A stretch of 14,897 bases of DNA from Verrucomicrobia bacterium UBA6354 (GTDB taxonomy: Bacteria; Verrucomicrobiota; Kiritimatiellia; RFP12; UBA1067). How positions within the stretch are numbered: the first letter of the stretch is position 1; the number at the start of each line of letters is the position of its first letter. The notes under the pieces were generated by a model that made no database searches, was not told the origin of the DNA, and worked only from the letters and a program-made list of their open reading frames with translations. The position numbers and the translations under genes were made by a program. Below, in pieces: positions 7,639 through 13,921 of this stretch. The DNA is taken from contig DJRS01000151.1 in NCBI GenBank assembly GCA_002440145.1, positions 1 to 14,897 on the forward strand. The letters run 5' to 3'.

Positions 7639-9192
7639 CTATCGAACCTTCTCCGGCATCTTGCCCGTTGTGAAATACTGCTCGACTTCCTCAAGCGTGC
7701 GCCCCTTCGTTTCCGGCAGGAAAAACGCCGCGGCAACAAAGTAGACGACCGTAAAACCCGCCAGGACAAAGAACACACTGCCGTTGTCGTCCGTTGCCGC
7801 GCACCACTTCGGGAACAATGTCGCGATGCCGGCGGATACGCCCTGATTGGCAATCATAGCGATAGCCATGCCGTTGGCGCGGATGCGTGTGGGCATAAGT
7901 TCCGTCAGCGCCAGCCATACGCACACGCCCGGACCCACCGCGTAGAACCCGATGTACATGAAAAAGAAGCATGTCGCAAGAATGCCCGTTGTCACAGACG
8001 CCGCGACCCACCCCTCCGAAATCGAGAAAAAAATCGCACCCACGCCGCAAAGCCCCAGTATGACACCCGCCGTTCCTATCTTCAGCAGGAACTTGCGCCC
8101 TTTCTTGTCCACGACCGCGCAGGCTATAACCGTCATCACGCAGTTCATGAACTTGATCGCCATATCCGAGACATTCGCGAACGCACCCGGCATGCCTGTT
8201 TTTTGGAAGATGGTGACCGAATAGTTCAGAACGGAATTGATGCCCGTCGTCTGGTTGCACGCGAGAATCACGACCGCCAAAACAAATGGAATCACATACT
8301 TCCGCTGGAGGAGCGGATCTTTCGCCGCGGCAGACCGGCCTTTTTGGCCCGCATCGCGCGCGTCGGCGGCCATCATGTCCGCAAGGATCGCGCGTGCGCG
8401 CGTTTCGCCGTTGTTCGCGGCGAGAGACGCCAATGCGTCGGCTTTACGCCCTTTCTTGTAAAGCCAGCGCGAGGACTCCTTCAACCGGAATGCGCCAAAG
8501 AAAAGAACGAGCCCCGGTATGCCCGAAAGCAAGAATATCATCTGCCAAGCGTGCACCCACGACGCAATCTGGCCGGGCGCGAACCATGCCTTGACCTGCG
8601 CGAACGTCACCGCCGCGGCTTTCGCCCCGTGCGTCGCAGCCTTCAGGTCCACCATCTCCTTGACGTCGCCCGCGGCAAGCGCGACGCCAAAGCCGACAAC
8701 GGCGACATACACAAGCCCGATCGTCAACAGGAGCTGAAATACGCCCGTGCCTTTGCCGCGCGCGCCGGCGTCCAGGCATTCCGCCAGATACATCGGAACG
8801 ATCACGCCCAAGAGACCGGCCGCCGCCCCTTGCAACGCGCGCCCGCCCAACATCATCCAGAAGTTGCCGCCTTCGAAAAAACCCGCCCCGCAAATCACGG
8901 GAATGGAAACGAGGAAAAGCAAGGCGGAGACTACGATCATGCGCTTGCGCCCGAACCATTCGGCGAGAACTCCCGCAACAAGAGAGGATGGCAACGACCC
9001 CCAAAGCGCCATGCCGACGACCCAGCCGATTTGGTCCGCGTCGAATGTCGTCGTATGTTCGATGTAGGGCAGCGCGGCGGAGATGACGCCGACGTCGACC
9101 CCGTACAAAAGCCCGCCCAGCCCCGCCATGACCAGCAGGAATGCCGCATAGCGGCGAACGTTCGCGGGAAGTGCCTTGTCTTCTTTGTCCAT
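7639..9192 (-). CDS. Sugar-porter family MFS transporter
   Basis: This 517-aa inner-membrane protein has about 12 hydrophobic segments and the signatures of the sugar-porter (GLUT/XylE) branch of the major facilitator superfamily: GGLLYGVDVGVISAALPYI (26-44); the loop 2-3 motif EWFGRKR (78-84); PMYLAECLDAGARGKGTGVFQ (133-153); KESSRWLYKKGR (238-249, the PESPRWL equivalent); NQTTGINSVLNY (313-324, the QQxSGIN site that contacts sugar); and a C-terminal PETKGRTLEEVEQYF. These point to uptake of a hexose, pentose or polyol, probably by proton symport. Residues about 173-216 between TM5 and TM6 form an unusually long Ala/Lys-rich loop. The start is the ATG at 9192, with AAAGGAGG 9 nt upstream. 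It follows a P-loop kinase by 27 bp and precedes the PhnP-like gene by 2 bp. The exact sugar cannot be read from sequence. Confidence 0.95.
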   Translation of the reverse strand: MDKEDKALPANVRRYAAFLLVMAGLGGLLYGVDVGVISAALPYIEHTTTFDADQIGWVVGMALWGSLPSSLVAGVLAEWFGRKRMIVVSALLFLVSIPVICGAGFFEGGNFWMMLGGRALQGAAAGLLGVIVPMYLAECLDAGARGKGTGVFQLLLTIGLVYVAVVGFGVALAAGDVKEMVDLKAATHGAKAAAVTFAQVKAWFAPGQIASWVHAWQMIFLLSGIPGLVLFFGAFRLKESSRWLYKKGRKADALASLAANNGETRARAILADMMAADARDAGQKGRSAAAKDPLLQRKYVIPFVLAVVILACNQTTGINSVLNYSVTIFQKTGMPGAFANVSDMAIKFMNCVMTVIACAVVDKKGRKFLLKIGTAGVILGLCGVGAIFFSISEGWVAASVTTGILATCFFFMYIGFYAVGPGVCVWLALTELMPTRIRANGMAIAMIANQGVSAGIATLFPKWCAATDDNGSVFFVLAGFTVVYFVAAAFFLPETKGRTLEEVEQYFTTGKMPEKVR

Positions 9193-9219
9193 TGCGCAAA
9201 TCCTCCTTTCAGGTCTGAA

Positions 9220-10149
9220 TCAATAATCCAACTGGCTGCCTCCGATGGTCTCGCGCAAAATCGAATCGCCCGGCACCTTTGTCGGGTCTGTGTCGCGGAC
9301 GACCGACAGCAGGTCCGAAAGGAATTCGGCCTTGACTTCGCCCGGCATCTTCCGGCGGACGATCTCCAAAAGCCCCGCGGCATAATTCTTCAGAACCGCA
9401 AGCTCGTATTCCAGCCCGCTGTCAAAGAACGCGTCCGTGTCTTCCTTGAACGGGTCTATCCACAAACGTTCGCCCGCAAGAACCTTCGGCCACATGCGGA
9501 AAGTTTCCGTCGGACTCATCTTGCGGAATTGGTTGTCGCGCACCAGCCTTCGCAGAAGCCGCCCGTCGGCGACCGGAAGCCGCGTACGCGCAAAGAACTC
9601 GACTTGCGTGCGCGGCTCGACAAACATGCGATAAACGGCTTTCCGCGCCAGACGCGGCGGCCGCAAGACCGGATTCAGCGCGTGGATGCCCTCCAGCACC
9701 ACGATGCCGCCCTTGGGGAGTTCCGTCTCCTTCTCCCGGTCGAAACCCTCGTGCTTCTGGAAGTTGAACCCGCGCAGACGCGCCGGCCGTCCCTTCAGCA
9801 AAAGCCCCAAATCCGCCAGCAGCCGCGCACGCTCCACGCATTCCACGCTTTCGTAGTCCGGCTCGCCGTTCGCGTCGCGCGGATTGCGCGCGTCCCCGAC
9901 GAAGTAGTCGTCCGTGGAAAGGTGAATCGCCTCCCGGCCGTTCACGCGCAGTTGCGTGCAAAGCCGCTTGGCCGTCGTCGTCTTGCCGGCTGACGACGCC
10001 CCCGCAAGCAAGACGAGCCGCACGCCGTTGCGCGCGCATATCTCGTCGGCTATCCGCGACAGGTGCTTGACCTGGCGCGCCTCGCAGACGCGGATGAACT
10101 CGTCTATCGCGCCCGTCTCCATCAATCTGTTGAGTTCTTCTATCGTCAT
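9220..10149 (-). CDS. Uridine kinase / phosphoribulokinase-family nucleoside kinase
   Basis: I place the start at the ATG at 10149 (309 aa), which overlaps the nadK stop by 4 bp. A TTG at 10170 would add only seven residues and give a 25-bp overlap. The Walker A loop is AGASSAGKTTTAKRL (49-63). STDDYF (78-83) matches the substrate and Mg-binding DDFY-like motif of uridine kinases, and IVVLEGIHALNP (149-160) is the Walker B region. The C-terminal block RRLVRDNQFRKMSPTETF, MWPKVLAGERLWIDPF, FFDSGLEYELAVL (200-253) is typical of the kinases found fused to a threonyl-tRNA-synthetase-like TGS domain in Thermotoga and Bacteroidetes. Here that N-terminal domain is missing and only about 45 helical residues precede the P-loop. 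It likely phosphorylates uridine/cytidine or a related nucleoside. It sits between nadK and a sugar transporter. Confidence 0.9.
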   Translation of the reverse strand: MTIEELNRLMETGAIDEFIRVCEARQVKHLSRIADEICARNGVRLVLLAGASSAGKTTTAKRLCTQLRVNGREAIHLSTDDYFVGDARNPRDANGEPDYESVECVERARLLADLGLLLKGRPARLRGFNFQKHEGFDREKETELPKGGIVVLEGIHALNPVLRPPRLARKAVYRMFVEPRTQVEFFARTRLPVADGRLLRRLVRDNQFRKMSPTETFRMWPKVLAGERLWIDPFKEDTDAFFDSGLEYELAVLKNYAAGLLEIVRRKMPGEVKAEFLSDLLSVVRDTDPTKVPGDSILRETIGGSQLDY

Positions 10150-10943
10150 TTTACGCACGTCCCCGACCAACCAAGCTTACGGCTGAGCACTTCATGCGGA
10201 TCGTACCCCTCGAGTTCGATGAACCGCGCGCCCTCGGCGGCTTTGGACACCACTATCGGTTCGTCCGCGTCCGCCGTCAGCGCACGTTCGCCGTCCGCAT
10301 ACACGCCGACATTCTCCACAGGGCGGTTCTCGCGCATGCGCGGCGTGATGGAAAGCGTCACGCCGTCGCTCACGACTATAGGACGCACGCCCAGCGCATG
10401 CGGGCACATGGGCGTCACCACGAACGCCGCGGAGTCCGGCATCAAGACCGGCCCGCCCGCCGCGAGCGAATAGGCCGTGGAGCCCGTCGGCGTCGCCACG
10501 ATGATGCCGTCGGCCATGTAGCGCGTCGGCGCGTGCCCGCTGCACGTCACGTCCAGCACGAGCGCGTGCCCCGTCTTTTCCCGCATCACCACGACATCGT
10601 TCAGCGCGCAAGCCCCCGCCTCGCCCTTCTTCGACACGCCGAGCATCGTGCGCAAGGCGATCTTGTAGCGTTGCGCCGCGAGCATGCCGAGCGCCGCATC
10701 GAAATCCTTCTCCTCCACGCTCGAAAGATACCCCAGCCCCCCGAGATTGAACCCGAGAATAGCCAGCCGCGGATGCGACCGCACGGCCCGGAGAATCGTG
10801 CCGTCGCCGCCGAGCGCGAGAACCGCGTCCGCCGAATCGTCCGCGACGACCGCGAGCCCCAGCGCGTGCGCGCGCCGCGCCAGCCGCGCCGCAACCGCCT
10901 GCGCGCGGGGATTGGTCTCATTGACGTAGAAGCGTATTCTCAT
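10146..10943 (-). CDS. nadK: NAD kinase
   Basis: NAD kinase phosphorylates NAD to NADP, the only route to NADP in most bacteria. The 265-aa product is of usual length for compact bacterial forms. It shows the catalytic GGDGT (45-49), followed by GFNLGGLGYLSSVE (64-77; most homologues have GFL rather than GYL), the adenine/ribose-binding ALNDVVV (113-119), and the conserved block DGIIVATPTGSTAYSLAAGG (145-164). The start ATG at 10943 has no strong Shine-Dalgarno but lies inside the candidate 47-aa ORF from upstream, so coupling is plausible. The 3' end overlaps the downstream kinase by 4 bp. The product should be cytosolic and probably essential. Confidence 0.97.
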   Translation of the reverse strand: MRIRFYVNETNPRAQAVAARLARRAHALGLAVVADDSADAVLALGGDGTILRAVRSHPRLAILGFNLGGLGYLSSVEEKDFDAALGMLAAQRYKIALRTMLGVSKKGEAGACALNDVVVMREKTGHALVLDVTCSGHAPTRYMADGIIVATPTGSTAYSLAAGGPVLMPDSAAFVVTPMCPHALGVRPIVVSDGVTLSITPRMRENRPVENVGVYADGERALTADADEPIVVSKAAEGARFIELEGYDPHEVLSRKLGWSGTCVK

Positions 10944-11061
10944 GCGTTTGCGCCGATTGTCCCGCCGTCGTCCGCCTTGCGCGCGTCTCCGCCAAGAGCC
11001 GGGCGAACTTCTTCAGCTCGGCCTCCCGCGATCCGCGGCGTTCGTAATCCCCGTCAGACAC
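10918..11061 (-). CDS. Candidate small protein (47 aa) between parA and nadK
   Basis: The 110-bp gap between parA and nadK is wide for this directon and is covered by one open frame. A GTG at 11061 overlaps the parA stop by 8 bp, is preceded by GAGGAGAAGC, and runs 47 codons to a TGA at 10918 inside nadK (26-bp overlap). The product is charged and probably helical (MSDGDYERRGSREAELKKFA, then RLLAETRARRTTAGQ), with net positive charge and no hydrophobic segment. The overlaps at both ends look like translational coupling. Against this, GAGGAG also encodes the Glu-Glu of ParA, so the apparent ribosome site may be fortuitous, and I know no homologue. No function is proposed. Confidence 0.4.
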   Translation of the reverse strand: MSDGDYERRGSREAELKKFARLLAETRARRTTAGQSAQTHENTLLRQ

Positions 11062-11887
11062 GCTTCTCCTCTTCTTTCGCCGCGGTCTGCGCCGCGGGAG
11101 CCTCGAAGCGCGTCGGATTCTTCGCCATGAACTCCCAGGCGAACGCGCGGTAGCTCTCCGCGCCCTTCGAGCGCGGATCCAGGAAGACGACCGGCACGCC
11201 CATGGACGGCGCTTCCGACACGCGCACGTTGCGCGGTATCGTCGTCTCGTAGACTTTCTCGCCGAAATGTCCGCGCACCTCCGTCATGACGTCCTGCGTC
11301 AGGCGCGCCACCGCGTTCACCATCGTGAAGACAATGCCGTTGAGCTCGAGCCGGGGGTTGGCTCCCTGGCGGATGCGCTCGATGGAGTTGGTGATGAGCG
11401 CCAGCCCGTCCATCGCCAGGAACTCCGCCTGAATCGGGATCAGCACGCCGTCCGAGGCCACGAGCGAACTCGTCATCACGATCCCCAGCGAAGGCGGGCA
11501 GTCCAGCAGGATATAGTCGAACGCGCCCGCGTTCTTGACGGGCTCGAGCGCCGCGCCTATCATCCGCAGACGGTCGTCGCGCGCGCCGAACTCCAGCTCC
11601 GCGCCGGCGAGATCCACTTCGGACGGAATGACGTTCAGATTGTTCCATTTCGTCGGCTGGATCACGTCCGCGACGTTTTTCTCGCCCAGGAGGACGGGGT
11701 AGAGCGACACGCCCGGCCGCTTCTCCAGCCCGAGCCCCAGCGTCGCGTGCGCCTGCGGATCCAGGTCGACGACCAGGACCGTGCGTTTGCGCGCCGAAAG
11801 CGCCGCGGCCAGATTGACGACCGTTGTCGTTTTCCCGACGCCGCCCTTCTGGTTGGCTATTGCAATTGTCTTGGTTCTGCGTTCCAT
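11054..11887 (-). CDS. parA: ParA/Soj-family chromosome-partitioning ATPase
   Basis: The 277-aa product is a deviant-Walker ParA/Soj ATPase, which binds DNA non-specifically and is driven by ParB-parS to segregate origins. Walker A is NQKGGVGKTTT (12-22) with the signature first lysine (Lys14). Walker A' is VLVVDLDPQAHATLGLGL (37-54), close to the family's DLDPQGNAT, and Walker B is YILLDCPPSLG (125-135). Further family blocks are LIPIQAEFLAMDGLALI and IPRNVRVSEAPSMGVPV. The C-terminal 15 residues are Ala/Glu/Lys-rich and probably disordered. It lacks the long N-terminal helix-turn-helix of plasmid type Ia ParA. The ATG at 11887 lies 6 bp after the previous stop and has a weak ribosome site. 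ParB normally follows soj/parA, but here the next confident gene is nadK, so ParB must be elsewhere. A MinD-like role is less likely because no C-terminal amphipathic membrane helix is evident. Confidence 0.95.
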   Translation of the reverse strand: MERRTKTIAIANQKGGVGKTTTVVNLAAALSARKRTVLVVDLDPQAHATLGLGLEKRPGVSLYPVLLGEKNVADVIQPTKWNNLNVIPSEVDLAGAELEFGARDDRLRMIGAALEPVKNAGAFDYILLDCPPSLGIVMTSSLVASDGVLIPIQAEFLAMDGLALITNSIERIRQGANPRLELNGIVFTMVNAVARLTQDVMTEVRGHFGEKVYETTIPRNVRVSEAPSMGVPVVFLDPRSKGAESYRAFAWEFMAKNPTRFEAPAAQTAAKEEEKRV

Positions 11888-11893
11888 GACTCT

Positions 11894-12439
11894 CTATTCA
11901 TCTCCCTCTTCAAAAAGCCCGCCATGCGCGCGCAGGTCGGCTATGTTGCCCTTCGCGCTGCGCACGACTTCCCGGCGCCAAAGCTCGATTATCGACACGT
12001 CCCACGGCTCGTCCTCGCCCGTCAGCACCGCCGCGAACGGATCGTTCCTTTCCAAAACGGCGTCCCGCACCTGCCGCGCGACGGCGTCCGTGCGGCCCGT
12101 CAGGATCTGCTCCGAGAAATTGTCGCGCCGCAGATGGCACCCGTAGCTCAGGATGCGCAGGCTCTTTTCGTGCGCCTTCAGATACTCCAGGTACTGCCGC
12201 GCCTCTTCGCCGAAACCCTCCGCCGTGATCGCGTCGAGATCGGGGACGACGACCCGCGGTGGATGCGCCTCCAGCCGCCCTTCGCGCACGCGCACCTTTC
12301 CCGGCCGGTCGGCGAGTTCCGAAACGAGGCTGTAGTTGAGCAGCGTGCTGCCGAAGGTCTCCAGGCGGCTTTTCGGCCGCAAAACCTCGCGCATCCGCCG
12401 CGCCGCGTACCAGCGATCGAAATCGGGATTGGAACTCAT
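11894..12439 (-). CDS. Conserved-looking cytosolic protein of unknown function
   Basis: The 181-aa product starts at an ATG at 12439 that overlaps the HAD gene stop by 4 bp and has AAAAGGAG about 11 nt upstream. A longer frame runs on to 13039, but that part is an out-of-frame shadow of the HAD gene. The protein is hydrophilic, with no signal peptide or membrane segment. It is mixed helix and strand: MSSNPDFDRWYAARRMREVL, FGSTLLNYSLVSELADRPG, GRLEAHPPRVVVPDLDAI, GFGEEARQYLEYLKAHEKSL, then YGCHLRRDNFSEQI and WDVSIIELWRREVVRSAKG. I do not recognise the family and see no catalytic motif; Cys101/His102 could be a metal or active site, but that is a guess. It lies 6 bp ahead of parA, so a link to ParA or DNA is possible by position only. 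Confidence 0.85.
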   Translation of the reverse strand: MSSNPDFDRWYAARRMREVLRPKSRLETFGSTLLNYSLVSELADRPGKVRVREGRLEAHPPRVVVPDLDAITAEGFGEEARQYLEYLKAHEKSLRILSYGCHLRRDNFSEQILTGRTDAVARQVRDAVLERNDPFAAVLTGEDEPWDVSIIELWRREVVRSAKGNIADLRAHGGLFEEGDE

Positions 12440-13098
12440 GCGCGCGCAAACTCCTTTTCGAAATCGAGGTCCAGCAGGCTCTTCACGCGCCAGGTCGCTC
12501 CCGCATGGTCCTGGGGAAGCGTCCCGCCGCGGTCCAGCGCCACGACTTTCATGCCCGCGGCGACCCCCGAAGCCACCCCGGCCGTCGAATCCTCCACCAC
12601 CACGCACGCCGCCGGTTCGGCACCCAGGATCTCCGCCGCCTTGAGATACCCCGACGGACTCGGCTTGCCCGCGGCATATTCTCCCGCCCCCAGCACGAGG
12701 GCGAGCTTGTCGCGTATGCCGCACGCCTCCGCCGCCAGCACGATGTCGTCGTGGGGCGAACCCGAGACGATCGCGCACGGCGCCACCGCCGCCGCCTTGC
12801 GGAAGAACGCGACGGACTCCGGTATGCACAGTTCGCGCGGGTCGCCCGCCAACGCCGCGTAGAATCCGCGCAGGGCGTCGGCGTCCTCCCGCGGCGCCGT
12901 CTCGCCCAGGCACGGCCATTTCGCGTGCAGAATGCGGTCGATGTCCAGCCAGCTGTGGCCGATCACGACCGGCAGGACCGTGTCCAGCGCGGCGGAGCCG
13001 CCGCGCGAGGCGATCCAGTCCACTATGGCGCGCGCCCAAAGCGTCTCGGAATCGATGAGCGTGCCGTCAAGATCGAACAGAAAGGCGCCGACTTTCAC
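12436..13098 (-). CDS. HAD-superfamily phosphatase, beta-phosphoglucomutase-like
   Basis: The 220-aa product is a subfamily I HAD hydrolase. Motif I is FLFDLDGTLIDSE (7-19), with Asp9 the nucleophile and Asp11 the general acid/base. Motif II is IVSGSPHDD (110-118, Ser112). Motif III is Lys145 in AGKPSPSGYLKAA. Motif IV is VVVEDSTAGVASGVAAGM (167-184; Glu169, Asp170). A helical cap domain of about 70 residues lies between motifs I and II, as in beta-phosphoglucomutase, phosphoglycolate and 2-deoxyglucose-6-phosphate phosphatases. It probably dephosphorylates a small sugar phosphate in the cytosol. The start is a GTG at 13098 with GAGG 7 nt upstream, 8 bp after the YchJ-like stop. The 3' end overlaps the next gene by 4 bp. 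A mutase is less likely because the typical beta-PGM residues after motif I are absent. Confidence 0.9.
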   Translation of the reverse strand: MKVGAFLFDLDGTLIDSETLWARAIVDWIASRGGSAALDTVLPVVIGHSWLDIDRILHAKWPCLGETAPREDADALRGFYAALAGDPRELCIPESVAFFRKAAAVAPCAIVSGSPHDDIVLAAEACGIRDKLALVLGAGEYAAGKPSPSGYLKAAEILGAEPAACVVVEDSTAGVASGVAAGMKVVALDRGGTLPQDHAGATWRVKSLLDLDFEKEFARA

Positions 13099-13106
13099 AA
13101 ACTACC

Positions 13107-13616
13107 TCATTTGCCGCGTCCGCAGCACTTCTTGTACTTCTTGCCCGACCCGCACGGACACGGATCGTTCCGCCCGACCTTGGGCGCCTCGCGCGTCACC
13201 GGCTTTTCCGCCACCATTTCGCCGTCCTGGAACTTCCAGCCCTCCGCGTCCTTGACGAAGGTCGCCCGCTCGTGGTGGTCGCGCACTTCACCCTGCGACG
13301 AATAGACGGCGCGGAACTCGACCACGCCCGTCGTGTCATCCGGGCCGCCCTTCTCGGTGTGCACGACCTCGAGCCCGAGCCAATCCGCCGCGCGGCTCCA
13401 GGCGCGCGACGTGTCCGCATCGAACTCGGCCTGCACGGCCGGAACCTCGCTCGCGTAGAGAAAATCGACTTGCTCCGTCGCATAGGCCGAATAGCGCGCA
13501 CGCATCAAAGCCTCCGCCGTCGGCGCCTTTGCGGCCCCTTCCAGAATCGGCCCGCAGCATTCTCCGTATGTCTTGCCCGATTTGCACGGGCACATCTCTT
13601 CTTTTCTGACGTTCAT
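13107..13616 (-). CDS. ychJ: YchJ-family (UPF0225) SEC-C domain protein
   Basis: The ATG at 13616 gives 169 aa with a SEC-C zinc knuckle at each end: CPCKSGKTYGECCG (9-22) and CPCGSGKKYKKCCG (153-166), each with the CxC...CC ligands. The middle (about 30-140) matches the NTF2-like core of YchJ: TAEALMRARYSAYATEQVDF, then VEFRAVYSSQGEVRDHHERA. SEC-C motifs resemble the SecA C-terminal zinc site that contacts SecB and ribosomes; the role of YchJ itself is not established. The frame is open back to 13733, but only through poorly conserved residues and over the promoter-like sequence at 13624-13652. That promoter would put the transcript start about at the ATG, so the message may be leaderless, or translation may begin at Met8 (13595). 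It is the first gene of the minus-strand directon. Confidence 0.9.
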   Translation of the reverse strand: MNVRKEEMCPCKSGKTYGECCGPILEGAAKAPTAEALMRARYSAYATEQVDFLYASEVPAVQAEFDADTSRAWSRAADWLGLEVVHTEKGGPDDTTGVVEFRAVYSSQGEVRDHHERATFVKDAEGWKFQDGEMVAEKPVTREAPKVGRNDPCPCGSGKKYKKCCGRGK

Positions 13617-13623
13617 ACCTAAT

Positions 13624-13652
13624 ATTTTACCATATTTTGGACGATATGTCGC
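13624..13652 (-). promoter_or_regulatory. Candidate sigma70-type promoter of the minus-strand directon
   Basis: On the minus strand, GCGACA (13647-13652) lies 17 nt from TAAAAT (13624-13629), and the latter is preceded by TGG, forming an extended -10. The 14-mer AAATATGGTAAAAT matches the divergent promoter's -10 region at 13 of 14 positions. An alternative reading is TTGGAC, 18 nt, TATGGT. Either way transcription would start within about 6 nt of the ychJ ATG. Confidence 0.5.
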
Positions 13653-13658
13653 GTCCAA
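13637..13658. repeat. Perfect 7-bp inverted repeat, possible operator
   Basis: TTGGACG (13637-13643), 8 nt, then CGTCCAA (13652-13658). The dyad covers the -35 and spacer of the candidate minus-strand promoter, the usual place for a repressor site. No T-run follows, so it is not a terminator. No regulator gene is present in the window to pair with it. Confidence 0.45.
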
Positions 13659-13852
13659 TCGTATCGGAAAAGTGTACCCTGTCGCAAGACACCCCGGGAC
13701 AGGTCGTTCCGACGGACGGAGAGCGAGGGTCAAAAAGGAGAAAGTCCGGCCTGGGAAGCGGGGACCGCCCGGTCAGACGCCCCCGCGGGCCGAGGTTAGG
13801 TTAAGTTCGGCGCCCCCTTATATAAAGGAGGAGGGGGTCATCCAAGGGGGGC

Positions 13853-13881
13853 TTACCGTCCCGCCCGAAATATGGTATAAT
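13853..13881 (+). promoter_or_regulatory. Candidate extended -10 promoter of the BI-1-like gene
   Basis: TTACCG (13853-13858), a 17-nt spacer, then a perfect TATAAT (13876-13881) preceded by TGG (extended -10). The start of transcription should be near 13888, which rules out the ATG at 13880 and supports the start at 13922 with a leader of about 34 nt. Confidence 0.65.
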
Positions 13882-13921
13882 GGCAGACGTTGAAAGGCAA
13901 ATGGACGAAAGGACGGAAACA

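Larger units (their letters stand above)
13617..13921. other. Divergent intergenic control region
   Basis: This 305-bp non-coding stretch separates the minus-strand directon from the plus-strand BI-1-like gene. It holds a candidate promoter for each direction, an inverted repeat over the minus-strand promoter, a GC-rich middle (about 13,735-13,800), a TTATATAA palindrome at 13818-13825 followed by an orphan AAGGAGG with no start codon at proper spacing, and a G6 tract at 13846-13851. Short frames cross it, but none has a ribosome site and a protein-like composition. Confidence 0.7.

Noticed and set aside
7462..9993. An 843-codon open frame on the plus strand across the MFS and kinase genes
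   Set aside because: It is antisense to genes with clear family motifs, its product is rich in Arg, His and Pro with no domain, and long antisense frames are expected in GC-rich codons.
10942..11130. A 62-codon plus-strand frame in the parA-nadK gap
   Set aside because: No ribosome site and Arg/Pro-rich composition; the minus-strand GTG frame fits the gene order better.
11267..12862. A 531-codon plus-strand frame across parA, the 181-aa gene and the HAD gene
   Set aside because: It spans three well-supported minus-strand genes and has the Arg/His-rich composition of an antisense shadow.
12440..13039. N-terminal extension of the 181-aa unknown protein to 381 aa
   Set aside because: The extension is out of frame within the HAD gene, is Arg/Gly-rich, and the ATG at 12439 has a ribosome site and the usual 4-bp overlap.
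13573..13893. A 106-codon plus-strand frame reaching from ychJ into the divergent region
   Set aside because: No ribosome site, it crosses both candidate promoters, and its composition is not protein-like.
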